A stretch of DNA of 5,123 nt, from contig JAUVUS010000227.1 in the NCBI GenBank assembly GCA_030600865.1, positions 1 through 5,123 of the forward strand, given 5' to 3'. The notes under the pieces were generated by a model. That model made no database searches and was not told the DNA's origin. It saw only the letters and a program-made list of their open reading frames with translations. This stretch comes from Bacteroidales bacterium. Its GTDB lineage: Bacteria; Bacteroidota; Bacteroidia; Bacteroidales; UBA12077. Below, one piece after another: positions 1-5,123 of this stretch (position 1 is the first letter of the stretch; every line of letters begins with the position of its first letter). The translations under genes and the position numbers were made by a program.

Positions 1-81
1 ATTATGAGCGATTGTGGAATTCATGTGGTTGAATCCCCTGCTGAAATTGGAAAAAAAATGTTTGAGGTTTTAAAAAAATAA
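1..81 (+). CDS. sucD: Succinyl-CoA ligase subunit alpha, C-terminal end only (partial)
   Basis: The reading frame is open from the first base and ends at TAA 79-81, giving 26 visible residues that include CGIHVVESPAEIGKK and end in FEVLKK. This matches the usual C-terminus of the succinyl-CoA synthetase alpha subunit, where a 'GI/V-x-V-x-S-P-A-D/E-I-G' stretch is followed by a short helix ending in VLK. The enzyme interconverts succinyl-CoA and succinate with formation of ATP or GTP, acting in the cytoplasm as a complex with the beta subunit SucC. The catalytic histidine and CoA-binding parts lie outside the window, so the call rests on a short tail and on recall of the family. Another Rossmann-type or acyl-CoA synthetase protein with a similar tail cannot be excluded. 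Confidence 0.65.
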   Translation: MMSDCGIHVVESPAEIGKKMFEVLKK

Positions 82-95
82 TTCATTCTTTTTCA

Positions 96-103
96 TACAT
101 TTG
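96..103 (+). promoter_or_regulatory. Candidate Bacteroidota -7 promoter element for the response regulator
   Basis: TACATTTG at 96-103 matches the Bacteroidota -7 consensus TAnnTTTG exactly and lies in the 26-base gap between sucD and the response regulator gene. No good TTTG -33 element is found at the usual spacing; TTTG at 61-64 is too far away. The distance to the ATG at 108 is only 4 bases, so a transcript from here would be leaderless or nearly so. This is a weak call in AT-rich sequence; read-through from sucD is the alternative. Confidence 0.25.
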
Positions 104-107
104 GATC

Positions 108-482
108 ATGTTGAGAAATTGGGAAAATAAAGTTGTTGTTATAGCTGAAGATGAGCAAATAAATTATTTGTTCCTAAAAGCTGTTTTAAAACCAACAAAG
201 GCCCAATTGATCTGGACAAAAACCGGAAGAGAAACCATTGATATTTGTAATACTGAAAAAGTAGACATTGTGTTAATGGATATAAAAATGCCTGATTTAA
301 ATGGTCTTGAGGCTACTATTGAAATTAAAAAAGATTTTCCTAATTTACCAATCATTGCACAAACTGCGTATGCAATGGAAGAAGATGAAGATGCAAGTAT
401 GGAAGCTGGTTGCGATGATTACATATCGAAGCCAATTCGTCCTGAAAACCTGCTTATCATAATGTCGAAGTATTTAAGTTAA
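108..482 (+). CDS. Stand-alone response regulator (single receiver domain)
   Basis: The 124-residue protein is one complete CheY-like receiver domain with no output domain. The acidic pair is E14-D15, the phospho-acceptor is D58 in VLMDIKMP, the switch threonine is T86 in QTAYAM, and the conserved aromatic and lysine are Y105 and K108 in CDDYISKPI. All key residues are intact, so it should be phosphorylatable in the cytoplasm. The style (IAEDEQINYLF, then MDIKMPDLNG, then PIIAQTAYAM, then GCDDYISKP) resembles receiver domains of Bacteroidota hybrid histidine kinases, and free-standing copies are common there. With no DNA-binding domain it probably acts through protein contacts or as a phosphorelay intermediate. 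No kinase is adjacent. It lies 26 bases after sucD on the same strand and may be co-transcribed. ATG at 108 is the only methionine ahead of the first beta strand and gives a normal family length. The partner kinase and output are unknown. Confidence 0.93.
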   Translation: MLRNWENKVVVIAEDEQINYLFLKAVLKPTKAQLIWTKTGRETIDICNTEKVDIVLMDIKMPDLNGLEATIEIKKDFPNLPIIAQTAYAMEEDEDASMEAGCDDYISKPIRPENLLIIMSKYLS

Positions 483-552
483 GAACTCCTGACCTAATAA
501 TTGATTATCAGTAAAATACAATATTTTGTTCGTAAAATGTCATTGTTGCAAA

Positions 553-590
553 AATATCGAATATTGAACGCCGAATGATGAATGATGAAT
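553..590 (-). repeat. Degenerate heptamer array, left arm of the palindrome
   Basis: Read on the minus strand from 589, the sequence falls into seven-base units TTCATCA, TTCATCA, TTCGGCG, TTCAATA, TTCGATA and a final TT. Five units in a row keep the TTC start and a seven-base period. The last unit plus TT is identical to the end of the array at 631-660, which runs in the opposite direction. The array therefore forms one inner arm of the inverted repeat. Confidence 0.6.
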
Positions 591-630
591 TTTGCTGACG
601 CACGAAAGTAAATCAGCGTAAACTCTTTAC

Positions 631-660
631 TTCATAATTCAACATTGGATATTCGATATT
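631..660 (+). repeat. Degenerate heptamer array, right arm of the palindrome
   Basis: Four seven-base units run on the plus strand: TTCATAA 631-637, TTCAACA 638-644, TTGGATA 645-651 and TTCGATA 652-658, followed by TT. The unit resembles that of the oppositely oriented array at 553-590, and the final 12 bases (649-660) are its exact reverse complement partner. Confidence 0.55.
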
Positions 661-706
661 AATCTTTCTAAAATGTGACAATACTGATTACGATAGGTCA
701 GAATTT

Positions 707-741
707 CTGATATTAGTGTTTTATAAAAAATAGTGTATCAG
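707..741. repeat. Small hairpin inside the right end of the palindrome
   Basis: CTGATA 707-712 pairs with TATCAG 736-741 around a 23-base AT-rich loop. The stem is short and the loop long, and its right strand overlaps the terminal repeat at 738-748, so it would compete with pairing of the outer ends. This is weak as a stand-alone structure. Confidence 0.3.
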
Positions 742-764
742 GAGTTCTAAAATTAAATGATTCT

Positions 765-799
765 GTTGATATTTGATATTTGATATTTGGTGTTTGATC
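765..799 (+). repeat. Tandem heptamer repeat TTTGATA, five units
   Basis: Five consecutive seven-base units are visible: GTTGATA 765-771, TTTGATA 772-778, TTTGATA 779-785, TTTGGTG 786-792 and TTTGATC 793-799. The array ends one base before the stop codon (complement of 800-802) of the minus-strand beta-barrel gene, so it would lie in the start of that gene's 3' untranslated region. The unit differs from TTCGATA in the two arrays at 553-660 by one base, which suggests a shared repeat family. Confidence 0.7.
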
Positions 800-1408
800 T
801 TAAATTGCTACTGCAAATCCAATTCTTAATTGTGGATAAGTATATGGATTATCTCCTGATTGTGTAACATTCCATAACAATATAATATAAGATTTTGAAC
901 CTCGTCCCATTTGTTGAACATACCCTCCTCCAATAAGTATATTGTGTAACCAATATCTATCGTAATTTAAATCAGGATCATTAAAATATATGTAATTATA
1001 TTCTGTATTTAGAAATTCATATTCGACATGTGCAATTATTCCACTATGCCCTTTTACTTTAATAAGATTTCTAAAATCTTTAACAACGGCAAATTGAGAA
1101 AAAACACTGCCACCATATACACTTGTTTCAAAATCGCCATATATTGATCTTTTATCATTGTAATATTGATATTTTCCACTTAATCCCATACTCAATCTTT
1201 CAGTTAATTGAGTTCCAAATATAACATTTACATCTACATAAGTATAAGCTCCAAAACCCATCCATAATGAGCCACCCCAAAATAAATATGATTCTTTTGT
1301 TTCTCCTTCTGATTTATTTTTAATGTTTTGATTTTTCTGAGCATCTACCTGATGAGTCGTAATTAAAATAAAAAATATAAAACTTAATACTACTTTAGCT
1401 ATTCTCAT
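800..1408 (-). CDS. Secreted protein, predicted small outer-membrane beta-barrel (function unknown)
   Basis: With the start at the ATG complementary to 1406-1408 the product has 202 residues. It opens with a typical signal peptide: MRIAK, a hydrophobic stretch VVLSFIFFILI, then a likely signal peptidase I site at VDAQ (about residues 21-24). The mature part alternates hydrophobic and polar residues and is rich in Gly, Tyr and Phe (for example GLSGKYQYY, GGSVFSQFAV, IIAHVEYEF, ILIGGGYVQQ). It ends in PQLRIGFAVAI, a terminal strand of the kind found in outer-membrane barrels. The length would suit an eight-stranded barrel. No specific family is recognised. The frame stays open upstream to 1540, but a start there would add 44 residues ahead of the signal peptide and overlap the divergent reductase gene, so the internal ATG is preferred. 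It is divergent from the reductase, and its 3' end faces the repeat block. Confidence 0.75.
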   Translation of the reverse strand: MRIAKVVLSFIFFILITTHQVDAQKNQNIKNKSEGETKESYLFWGGSLWMGFGAYTYVDVNVIFGTQLTERLSMGLSGKYQYYNDKRSIYGDFETSVYGGSVFSQFAVVKDFRNLIKVKGHSGIIAHVEYEFLNTEYNYIYFNDPDLNYDRYWLHNILIGGGYVQQMGRGSKSYIILLWNVTQSGDNPYTYPQLRIGFAVAI

Positions 1409-1429
1409 AAATAATCTATTTTTACAGAA

Positions 1430-1437
1430 CAAATTTA
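1430..1437 (-). promoter_or_regulatory. Candidate Bacteroidota -7 element for the beta-barrel gene
   Basis: On the minus strand this reads TAAATTTG, an exact match to TAnnTTTG, 21 bases ahead of the ATG at 1408; transcription would start near 1424 and leave a short leader. The nearest upstream TTTG (complement of 1465-1468) is 27 bases away, longer than the usual spacing of about 19. The shared divergent region 1409-1495 is extremely AT-rich, so chance matches are likely. I found no comparably good element for the plus-strand reductase. Confidence 0.35.
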
Positions 1438-1495
1438 TTAAATCATAAAAAATATTTAAATTCCCAAATAATATTTTAAATATAATACATAAATT

Positions 1496-2209
1496 ATGAA
1501 TATAGTAATCACTGGAGCGAGCAAAGGAATTGGTTTTCACCTTGCGAAATTATTTACAAAAGATGAAAATAACACGGTTGTAGCTATTGCACGAAGCGAG
1601 AATCTTCTTAAAGAGTTAAAAAACGATTGTAACAAGCAGAATTTAAAAAATAAAATTAAAATTGTAGTATTTGATATTGAAGATCCAAATAATGTAAAAA
1701 ACAGGCTTAAAAATGAAATAATAAAACATATCGACTCTGTAGACATCCTAATTAACAACGCCGGATTTCTAATAAATAAATCTTTTGTAGATATGGATAT
1801 TAAAGAAATTCAGAAAATTTATAATATTAACTTTATTAGTCATTCAGTTTTAATACAAGATTTAATTCCATTTCTGAAAGAAAGTAAATTAGGACATGTG
1901 GTTAATATTTCAAGTATGGGAGCTTATCAGGGAAGTTCTAAATTCCCGGGCTTGTCATTTTACAGTTCAAGTAAAGCAGCTTTGGCTAATTTAACGGAAT
2001 GCCTGGCCGAAGAATTCAAAAACGATAATATAAAATTTAACTGTTTAGCTCTTGGGGCAGTTAATACCGAAATGCTAAAAACCGCTTTCCCAGATTTTAA
2101 TGCACCACTTAATGCAGATGAAATGGCTAATTTCATATACGATTTTGCAATCAATGGAAGTAAATATTTTAATGGCAAAATAATACCTGTTAGTATTTCA
2201 ACACCATAA
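1496..2209 (+). CDS. Short-chain dehydrogenase/reductase (SDR), NAD(P)-dependent, substrate unknown
   Basis: The 237-residue protein has the complete classical SDR layout. The nucleotide-binding motif is TGASKGIG at residues 6-13, D60 follows strand beta-3 in VVFDIED, the NNAG motif is at 87-90, N112 is the structural/catalytic asparagine, S140 is the catalytic serine in VNISS, and Y156-x3-K160 is in FYSSSKAAL. K10 in the glycine motif and R33 after strand beta-2 (AIARS) favour NADP(H). The length is normal for classical SDRs, and the start is the only ATG directly before the first beta strand. It is a soluble cytoplasmic oxidoreductase of the same broad group as FabG-type 3-oxoacyl-ACP reductases and sugar or steroid dehydrogenases. 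The sequence does not settle the substrate. It stands alone: divergent from the beta-barrel gene, convergent with buk, and closed by a hairpin terminator 2 bases after the stop. Confidence 0.92.
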   Translation: MNIVITGASKGIGFHLAKLFTKDENNTVVAIARSENLLKELKNDCNKQNLKNKIKIVVFDIEDPNNVKNRLKNEIIKHIDSVDILINNAGFLINKSFVDMDIKEIQKIYNINFISHSVLIQDLIPFLKESKLGHVVNISSMGAYQGSSKFPGLSFYSSSKAALANLTECLAEEFKNDNIKFNCLALGAVNTEMLKTAFPDFNAPLNADEMANFIYDFAINGSKYFNGKIIPVSISTP

Positions 2210-2210
2210 A

Positions 2211-2236
2211 AAAAGGCATCAAAACAGATGCCTTTT
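2211..2236. terminator. Bidirectional intrinsic terminator between the SDR gene and buk
   Basis: A perfect 10-base stem, AAAAGGCATC 2211-2220 with GATGCCTTTT 2227-2236, encloses the loop AAAACA. The A-run on the left and the T-run on the right give a U-tract in either direction. It sits 2 bases after the SDR stop and 20 bases after the buk stop (reading the minus strand), so it can end both convergent transcripts. Confidence 0.88.
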
Positions 2237-2255
2237 CAACAGATAATACAATTTA

Positions 2256-3332
2256 CTATTTATATATCTTTGGCTTTATTTCATTATTCATAACCATTCG
2301 ACCATTCATTGCCAATGCTTCCATCTCATCTTCGCCCGGATAAACAACAACCGGAGCAATAAATGTAACCATTTCTTTAATGTAATCAACTACAATTCTA
2401 TCATGAGCCATACCACCTGTTAAAATAATTGCATCAACTTCTCCTTTTAGAACAGCACTTAATGATGCAATTTCTTTACCTAACTGATATCCAACTGCAT
2501 CATGTACTTTTTCTGCGTTCTTATCACCAGCTTTAATTTTCATTTCAACCTCGTAAGCATCATTTGTTCCAAGATAAGATACAAAACCACCTTCTCCTTT
2601 AATCATCTTTTTAACTTCATCGTGAGTATATTCTCCGCTAAAGCAAAGTTTTGCAACCTGACCACAAGGTAAAGTGCCCGTTCTTTCTGGAGAGAATGGA
2701 CCATCACCATCTAGAGCATTGTTCACATCAATTACTCTTCCTTTTTTGTGGGCACCAACAGAAATACCGCCACCTAAGTGAGAAACAATTAAGTTAAGTT
2801 CTTCATAAGGTTTATCAACAGATTTTGAATACTTTCGAGCAATTGCTTTTTGATTCAATGCATGGAAAATCGAATGACGAGTAAATTTAGGATGACCAGT
2901 ATAACGAGCTACATCTTCCATCTCGTCAACAACTATAGGGTCGGCAATAAAGGCTCTTGCTCCTTTTAAAGATTTAGCTATATCATTTGCGATTAAACCT
3001 CCTAAATTACTTGCATGCTCACCTAACTTACTTTCATGCAAATCTTTAATCATTTGTTCATTAACCTCATAAACACCTGATTCTATTGGCTTAACCAATC
3101 CCCCACGGCCAACAATAGCTGTAATTAAATCGATTCTGATTTTAGCATCTTTAAGTTCTTTTAAAATAATTTCTTTTCTAAACTGAAATTGATCAGCGAT
3201 ATTAGGAAAAGGTTTTAAATCTTCAGAAGAATGTTTAACATTTTTCAGAAAGATTGATTTTGAACCCTGATAAACGGCTATCTTCGTTGATGTTGAACCC
3301 GGATTTATAGCTAAAATTCTTTGGTTTTCCAT
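2256..3332 (-). CDS. buk: Butyrate kinase
   Basis: The 358-residue protein is full length for butyrate kinase (EC 2.7.2.7), which converts butyryl-phosphate and ADP to butyrate and ATP in the cytoplasm. It belongs to the acetokinase branch of the ASKHA fold. Visible motifs are the first phosphate loop NPGSTSTK (10-17), GRGG (75-78), HASNLGG (106-112), DPIVVDE (131-137), RHSIFHALNQKA (152-163), the second phosphate loop SHLGGGIS (184-191), a Buk-type segment ALDGDGPFSPERTG (206-219), the adenosine-motif LTGGMAHD (304-311), and YPGEDEMEALA (331-341). The 206-219 and 331-341 segments distinguish it from acetate kinase. It lies 35 bases after ptb on the same strand, with no terminator between, so the two are very likely one transcript. 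Some family members also accept isobutyrate or other branched acids, so the physiological substrate may be a branched acyl-phosphate. No Shine-Dalgarno sequence is seen before the ATG. Confidence 0.96.
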   Translation of the reverse strand: MENQRILAINPGSTSTKIAVYQGSKSIFLKNVKHSSEDLKPFPNIADQFQFRKEIILKELKDAKIRIDLITAIVGRGGLVKPIESGVYEVNEQMIKDLHESKLGEHASNLGGLIANDIAKSLKGARAFIADPIVVDEMEDVARYTGHPKFTRHSIFHALNQKAIARKYSKSVDKPYEELNLIVSHLGGGISVGAHKKGRVIDVNNALDGDGPFSPERTGTLPCGQVAKLCFSGEYTHDEVKKMIKGEGGFVSYLGTNDAYEVEMKIKAGDKNAEKVHDAVGYQLGKEIASLSAVLKGEVDAIILTGGMAHDRIVVDYIKEMVTFIAPVVVYPGEDEMEALAMNGRMVMNNEIKPKIYK

Positions 3333-3367
3333 TTCTATTTATTTTTCAAATTTATTATTCCACCCAA

Positions 3368-4264
3368 TTACATTGCCGCCGCTAAAGCTATCGACATCAT
3401 TTTACTTTTATTTGTATCTGCTCTTGAAGTAAGAACGATAGGAACTTTAGCTCCCATAATTACAGCGGCAGAAGTACATCCTCCCATAAACATTAATGTT
3501 TTGTAAAGCATGTTTCCGCTATTTAAATCCGGAGCAACTAAAATATCAGCATCACCGGCTACATCGCTAATAACACCTTTATGTTCGGCTGCTTCTTTAG
3601 AAACAGCATTATCTATTGCAAATGGTCCATCAACTATACATCCTTGTATTTGTCCTCTTCTGTTCATTACAGCTAACATGGCAGCATGAGTTGTCGATTC
3701 TATCTTAGGATTTACAACTTCCAAAGGCCCCACAACAGCAACTTTAGGTATTTTTATTCCTAAACGGTGAAATACTTCAACAGAATTATTTATGATATCT
3801 ACCTTTTCGTTTAAGCTTGGTAAAATATTCATTCCTGCATCAGTAATACCAATTAACTTATGATAATATGGCGATTCGATAAGTGCAAAATGACTTAATG
3901 TTGATCCTTTTGTTAAACCATTTTCTTTATCGAGAACAGCTTTTAATAATGGAGCAGTACTTACCAGACCTTTCATTAAAATATCTGCTTTTCCCTCTTT
4001 AATAAGAGCAACAGCTTTAACTGATGATATAGCAGGAATGTTTTCTTCATAAATTTCAATTCCGGAAAGATCAAAGTTTATTTCTTTGCATATTCTTTCA
4101 ATCTCAGTTTTATTTCCAACCAATACCGGAATAATTATTCCTTCGAGGTAAGCATTCTTAACAGCTTTCAAAACAGGTTTGTCAGCTGCTGCTGCAACTG
4201 CTAATCGCCTTGTCTCTTTACTCTTAGCAATACTTATTATATCGTTTAATGATTTATAAGTCAT
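3368..4264 (-). CDS. ptb: Phosphate butyryltransferase (phosphotransbutyrylase)
   Basis: The 298-residue protein has the normal length of phosphate butyryltransferase (EC 2.3.1.19), which exchanges CoA for phosphate on butyryl-CoA to give butyryl-phosphate, the substrate of the adjacent butyrate kinase. Family marks of the PTA/PTB fold are visible: the early A-AAADKPVL segment (24-32), DILMKGL (94-100), TDAGMN (141-146), VVGPLEVVNPK (177-187), DGPFAIDNA (212-220), the conserved APDLNSGNMLYK (244-255), and SRADTNKSKMMSIALA (280-295). It is shorter than E. coli-type Pta, lacks its N-terminal extension, and is paired with buk, which favours Ptb over acetate-specific Pta. A role with isobutyryl- or isovaleryl-CoA is possible. 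The ATG at 4264 begins a normal N-terminus. The 84-base gap to ackA holds a possible promoter, so ptb-buk may be expressed with or without ackA. Confidence 0.94.
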   Translation of the reverse strand: MTYKSLNDIISIAKSKETRRLAVAAAADKPVLKAVKNAYLEGIIIPVLVGNKTEIERICKEINFDLSGIEIYEENIPAISSVKAVALIKEGKADILMKGLVSTAPLLKAVLDKENGLTKGSTLSHFALIESPYYHKLIGITDAGMNILPSLNEKVDIINNSVEVFHRLGIKIPKVAVVGPLEVVNPKIESTTHAAMLAVMNRRGQIQGCIVDGPFAIDNAVSKEAAEHKGVISDVAGDADILVAPDLNSGNMLYKTLMFMGGCTSAAVIMGAKVPIVLTSRADTNKSKMMSIALAAAM

Positions 4265-4306
4265 TTTATTATTTTTTAAATTTTAAACACAGGTCTAAAA
4301 TTGCCG

Positions 4307-4314
4307 CAAAAATA
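4307..4314 (-). promoter_or_regulatory. Candidate -7 promoter element for ptb-buk
   Basis: On the minus strand this reads TATTTTTG, matching TAnnTTTG exactly, 42 bases ahead of the ptb ATG, with an expected start near 4300 and a leader of about 36 bases. The -33 position holds only a T-rich stretch; the nearest TTTG (complement of 4344-4347) is 29 bases upstream. The 84-base ackA-ptb gap shows no clear hairpin terminator, so read-through from ackA is also possible. Confidence 0.35.
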
Positions 4315-4348
4315 TGTAATAAATCTATTTTAAAATATATAGGCAAAT

Positions 4349-5123
4349 TTACAATAAACCACTAACAATTTTTTGAGTATCCTGTGCAATAACCAGTTCT
4401 TCGTCAGTTGTAACCACGACAACTTTTGTTTTGGATCCTGGCTTAGTTAGTTCCAGATCAATACCGCGTTTTTTATCATTCAATTCAACATCAAAATCAA
4501 CACCTAAAAATCCAAGATTCTCACAAACATCACGTCTCACATCAAAACCATTTTCGCCGATTCCTCCAGTAAACAGTATCAAATCCACACCTCCCATCGC
4601 AGCAGCATAAGCACCAATATAATGTATAACTCTATAAGTGAACATGTCCAATGCTAACTTTGCTCTTTCATGTCCTTCCGCGGCAGCTTGCTCAAGATCT
4701 CTCATGTCTGATGACAGGCCTGAAATACCTAATAAACCACTGCGCTTATTAATCATATTATTGCTATCCTGAATTGTTAAATCCTCCTTTTCAGCGATAA
4801 ATAACAAAGCACCTAAATCAAGGTTACCGGCACGTGTTCCCATTAATAATCCTTCGACTGGTGTAAAACCCATTGAGGTATCTATCGATTTACCATTTTT
4901 AATAGCGGCAACCGATGCACCATTTCCTAAATGGCAAGAAATTACTTTTTTATCTTCCCAGTTCCAACCTACTAGTTTGCAAGCTTTTTTTGCAACAAAC
5001 TTATGGCTTGTACCATGAAAACCATATCGCCTTACTTTATATTTTTCATAATACTCATAAGGTAATCCATACAAAAATGCTTTTGGTTCCATTGATTGAT
5101 GGAATGAAGTATCAAAAACAGCC
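4349..5123 (-). CDS. ackA: Acetate kinase, C-terminal two thirds (5' end beyond window)
   Basis: The frame is open to the right edge; the visible 257-258 residues begin AVFDTSFHQSMEPKA. The ATG at 5092 is internal, because the family motif VFDTxFHQxM precedes it, so about 140 N-terminal residues of a roughly 400-residue protein are missing. Acetate kinase (EC 2.7.2.1) converts acetyl-phosphate and ADP to acetate and ATP in the cytoplasm. Visible motifs, in order, are the catalytic aspartate in VFDT, RRYGFHGTSH with the catalytic histidine, SCHLGNGAS (phosphate 2), GLLMGTRAGNLD with the catalytic arginine, SGLLGISG, LFTGGIGEN (adenosine site), and near the C-terminus DEELVIAQDT with the metal-linked glutamate. 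The TDEEL here replaces the commoner TNEEL. It lies upstream of ptb and buk on the same strand. A pta partner, if present, would be beyond the right edge. Confidence 0.96.
   Translation of the reverse strand, partial: AVFDTSFHQSMEPKAFLYGLPYEYYEKYKVRRYGFHGTSHKFVAKKACKLVGWNWEDKKVISCHLGNGASVAAIKNGKSIDTSMGFTPVEGLLMGTRAGNLDLGALLFIAEKEDLTIQDSNNMINKRSGLLGISGLSSDMRDLEQAAAEGHERAKLALDMFTYRVIHYIGAYAAAMGGVDLILFTGGIGENGFDVRRDVCENLGFLGVDFDVELNDKKRGIDLELTKPGSKTKVVVVTTDEELVIAQDTQKIVSGLL

Larger units (their letters stand above)
482..748. repeat. Nested imperfect inverted repeat, 267 bases, with 11-base terminal inverted repeats
   Basis: The ends are perfect inverted repeats: AGAACTCCTGA at 482-492 and TCAGGAGTTCT at 738-748. 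Further complementary pairs are nested inside in the same order: CTGACCTA 489-496 with 694-701, ATCAGTA 507-513 with TACTGAT 682-688, AATATCGAATAT 553-564 with ATATTCGATATT 649-660, and GCTGA 594-598 with TCAGC 613-617. All are centred near 600. The left end overlaps the stop codon of the response regulator by one base. No reading frame, tRNA or rRNA was recognised between 483 and 799. No target-site duplication is obvious. It could be a small non-autonomous mobile element, a repetitive palindromic element, or a structured RNA or terminator region. The symmetry is seen directly; the function is unknown. Confidence 0.6.

Noticed and set aside
164..355. Minus-strand 63-codon open frame inside the response regulator gene
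   Set aside because: It is antisense to an intact receiver domain whose catalytic residues are all conserved, and has no recognisable features of its own.
482..799. CRISPR array or tRNA/rRNA gene in the intergenic block
   Set aside because: The heptamer units are contiguous with no spacers of CRISPR size, and no cloverleaf or rRNA-like sequence was recognised.
1417..1424. TATTTTTA as a plus-strand promoter for the SDR gene
   Set aside because: It misses the final G of TAnnTTTG and lies about 70 bases before the start in a nearly pure AT region, where such matches are expected by chance.
1409..1540. 44-codon upstream extension of the beta-barrel reading frame (start at 1540)
   Set aside because: It would place a signal peptide in the middle of the protein, overlap the reductase start by 45 bases, and pass through the AT-rich divergent promoter region. 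The ATG at 1408 directly precedes a standard signal peptide.
1537..2178. Two minus-strand open frames (1537-1758 and 1960-2178) inside the SDR gene
   Set aside because: They are antisense shadows of a gene with complete SDR motifs; their translations show no family signature.
3321..3506. Plus-strand 61-codon open frame across the ptb-buk junction
   Set aside because: It is antisense to the conserved C-terminus of ptb and the start of buk; its hydrophobic look comes from the Ala-rich coding on the other strand.
5090..5092. ATG at 5092 as the start of acetate kinase
   Set aside because: The frame continues upstream to the window edge and encodes AVFDTSFHQS, a conserved interior motif of acetate kinase, so this methionine is internal.

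Overview
The window is AT-rich and looks like a chromosomal segment from a Bacteroidota (Bacteroidetes) bacterium, plausibly an anaerobic or facultative Bacteroidales/Marinilabiliales-type fermenter. The clues are start codons without clear Shine-Dalgarno sequences, several matches to the Bacteroidota -7 element TAnnTTTG, a free-standing receiver domain of a kind common in that phylum, a small outer-membrane beta-barrel protein, and an acetate kinase / phosphotransbutyrylase / butyrate kinase cluster. The assignment rests on these features only, not on a database search.

Left part (1-482, + strand): the last 26 codons of what appears to be succinyl-CoA ligase subunit alpha (sucD), followed 26 bases later by a complete 124-residue single-domain response regulator. 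From 482 to 799 there is no gene. This stretch holds a 267-base nested inverted repeat bounded by 11-base perfect terminal inverted repeats, plus three degenerate arrays of a 7-base unit (consensus about TTYGATA). Two of these arrays form the inner arms of the palindrome.

Middle (800-2236): a divergent pair. On the minus strand is a secreted 202-residue protein of predicted outer-membrane beta-barrel type. On the plus strand is a classical short-chain dehydrogenase/reductase with an intact catalytic set. Their shared upstream region is 1409-1495. The reductase ends against a hairpin at 2211-2236 that can terminate transcription in both directions, because the next gene converges on it.

Right part (2256-5123, minus strand): transcribed in the order ackA (cut by the window edge), ptb, buk. 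Ptb and Buk together turn butyryl-CoA (or a branched relative) into butyrate plus ATP through butyryl-phosphate. AckA does the matching last step for acetate. This is therefore a block for energy conservation from acyl-CoA in fermentation. The 35-base ptb-buk gap suggests one transcript. The 84-base ackA-ptb gap contains a promoter-like element, so ptb-buk may also be transcribed separately.

No clearly new multi-gene system is visible. The part least explained by known families is the repeat-rich intergenic block at 482-799.
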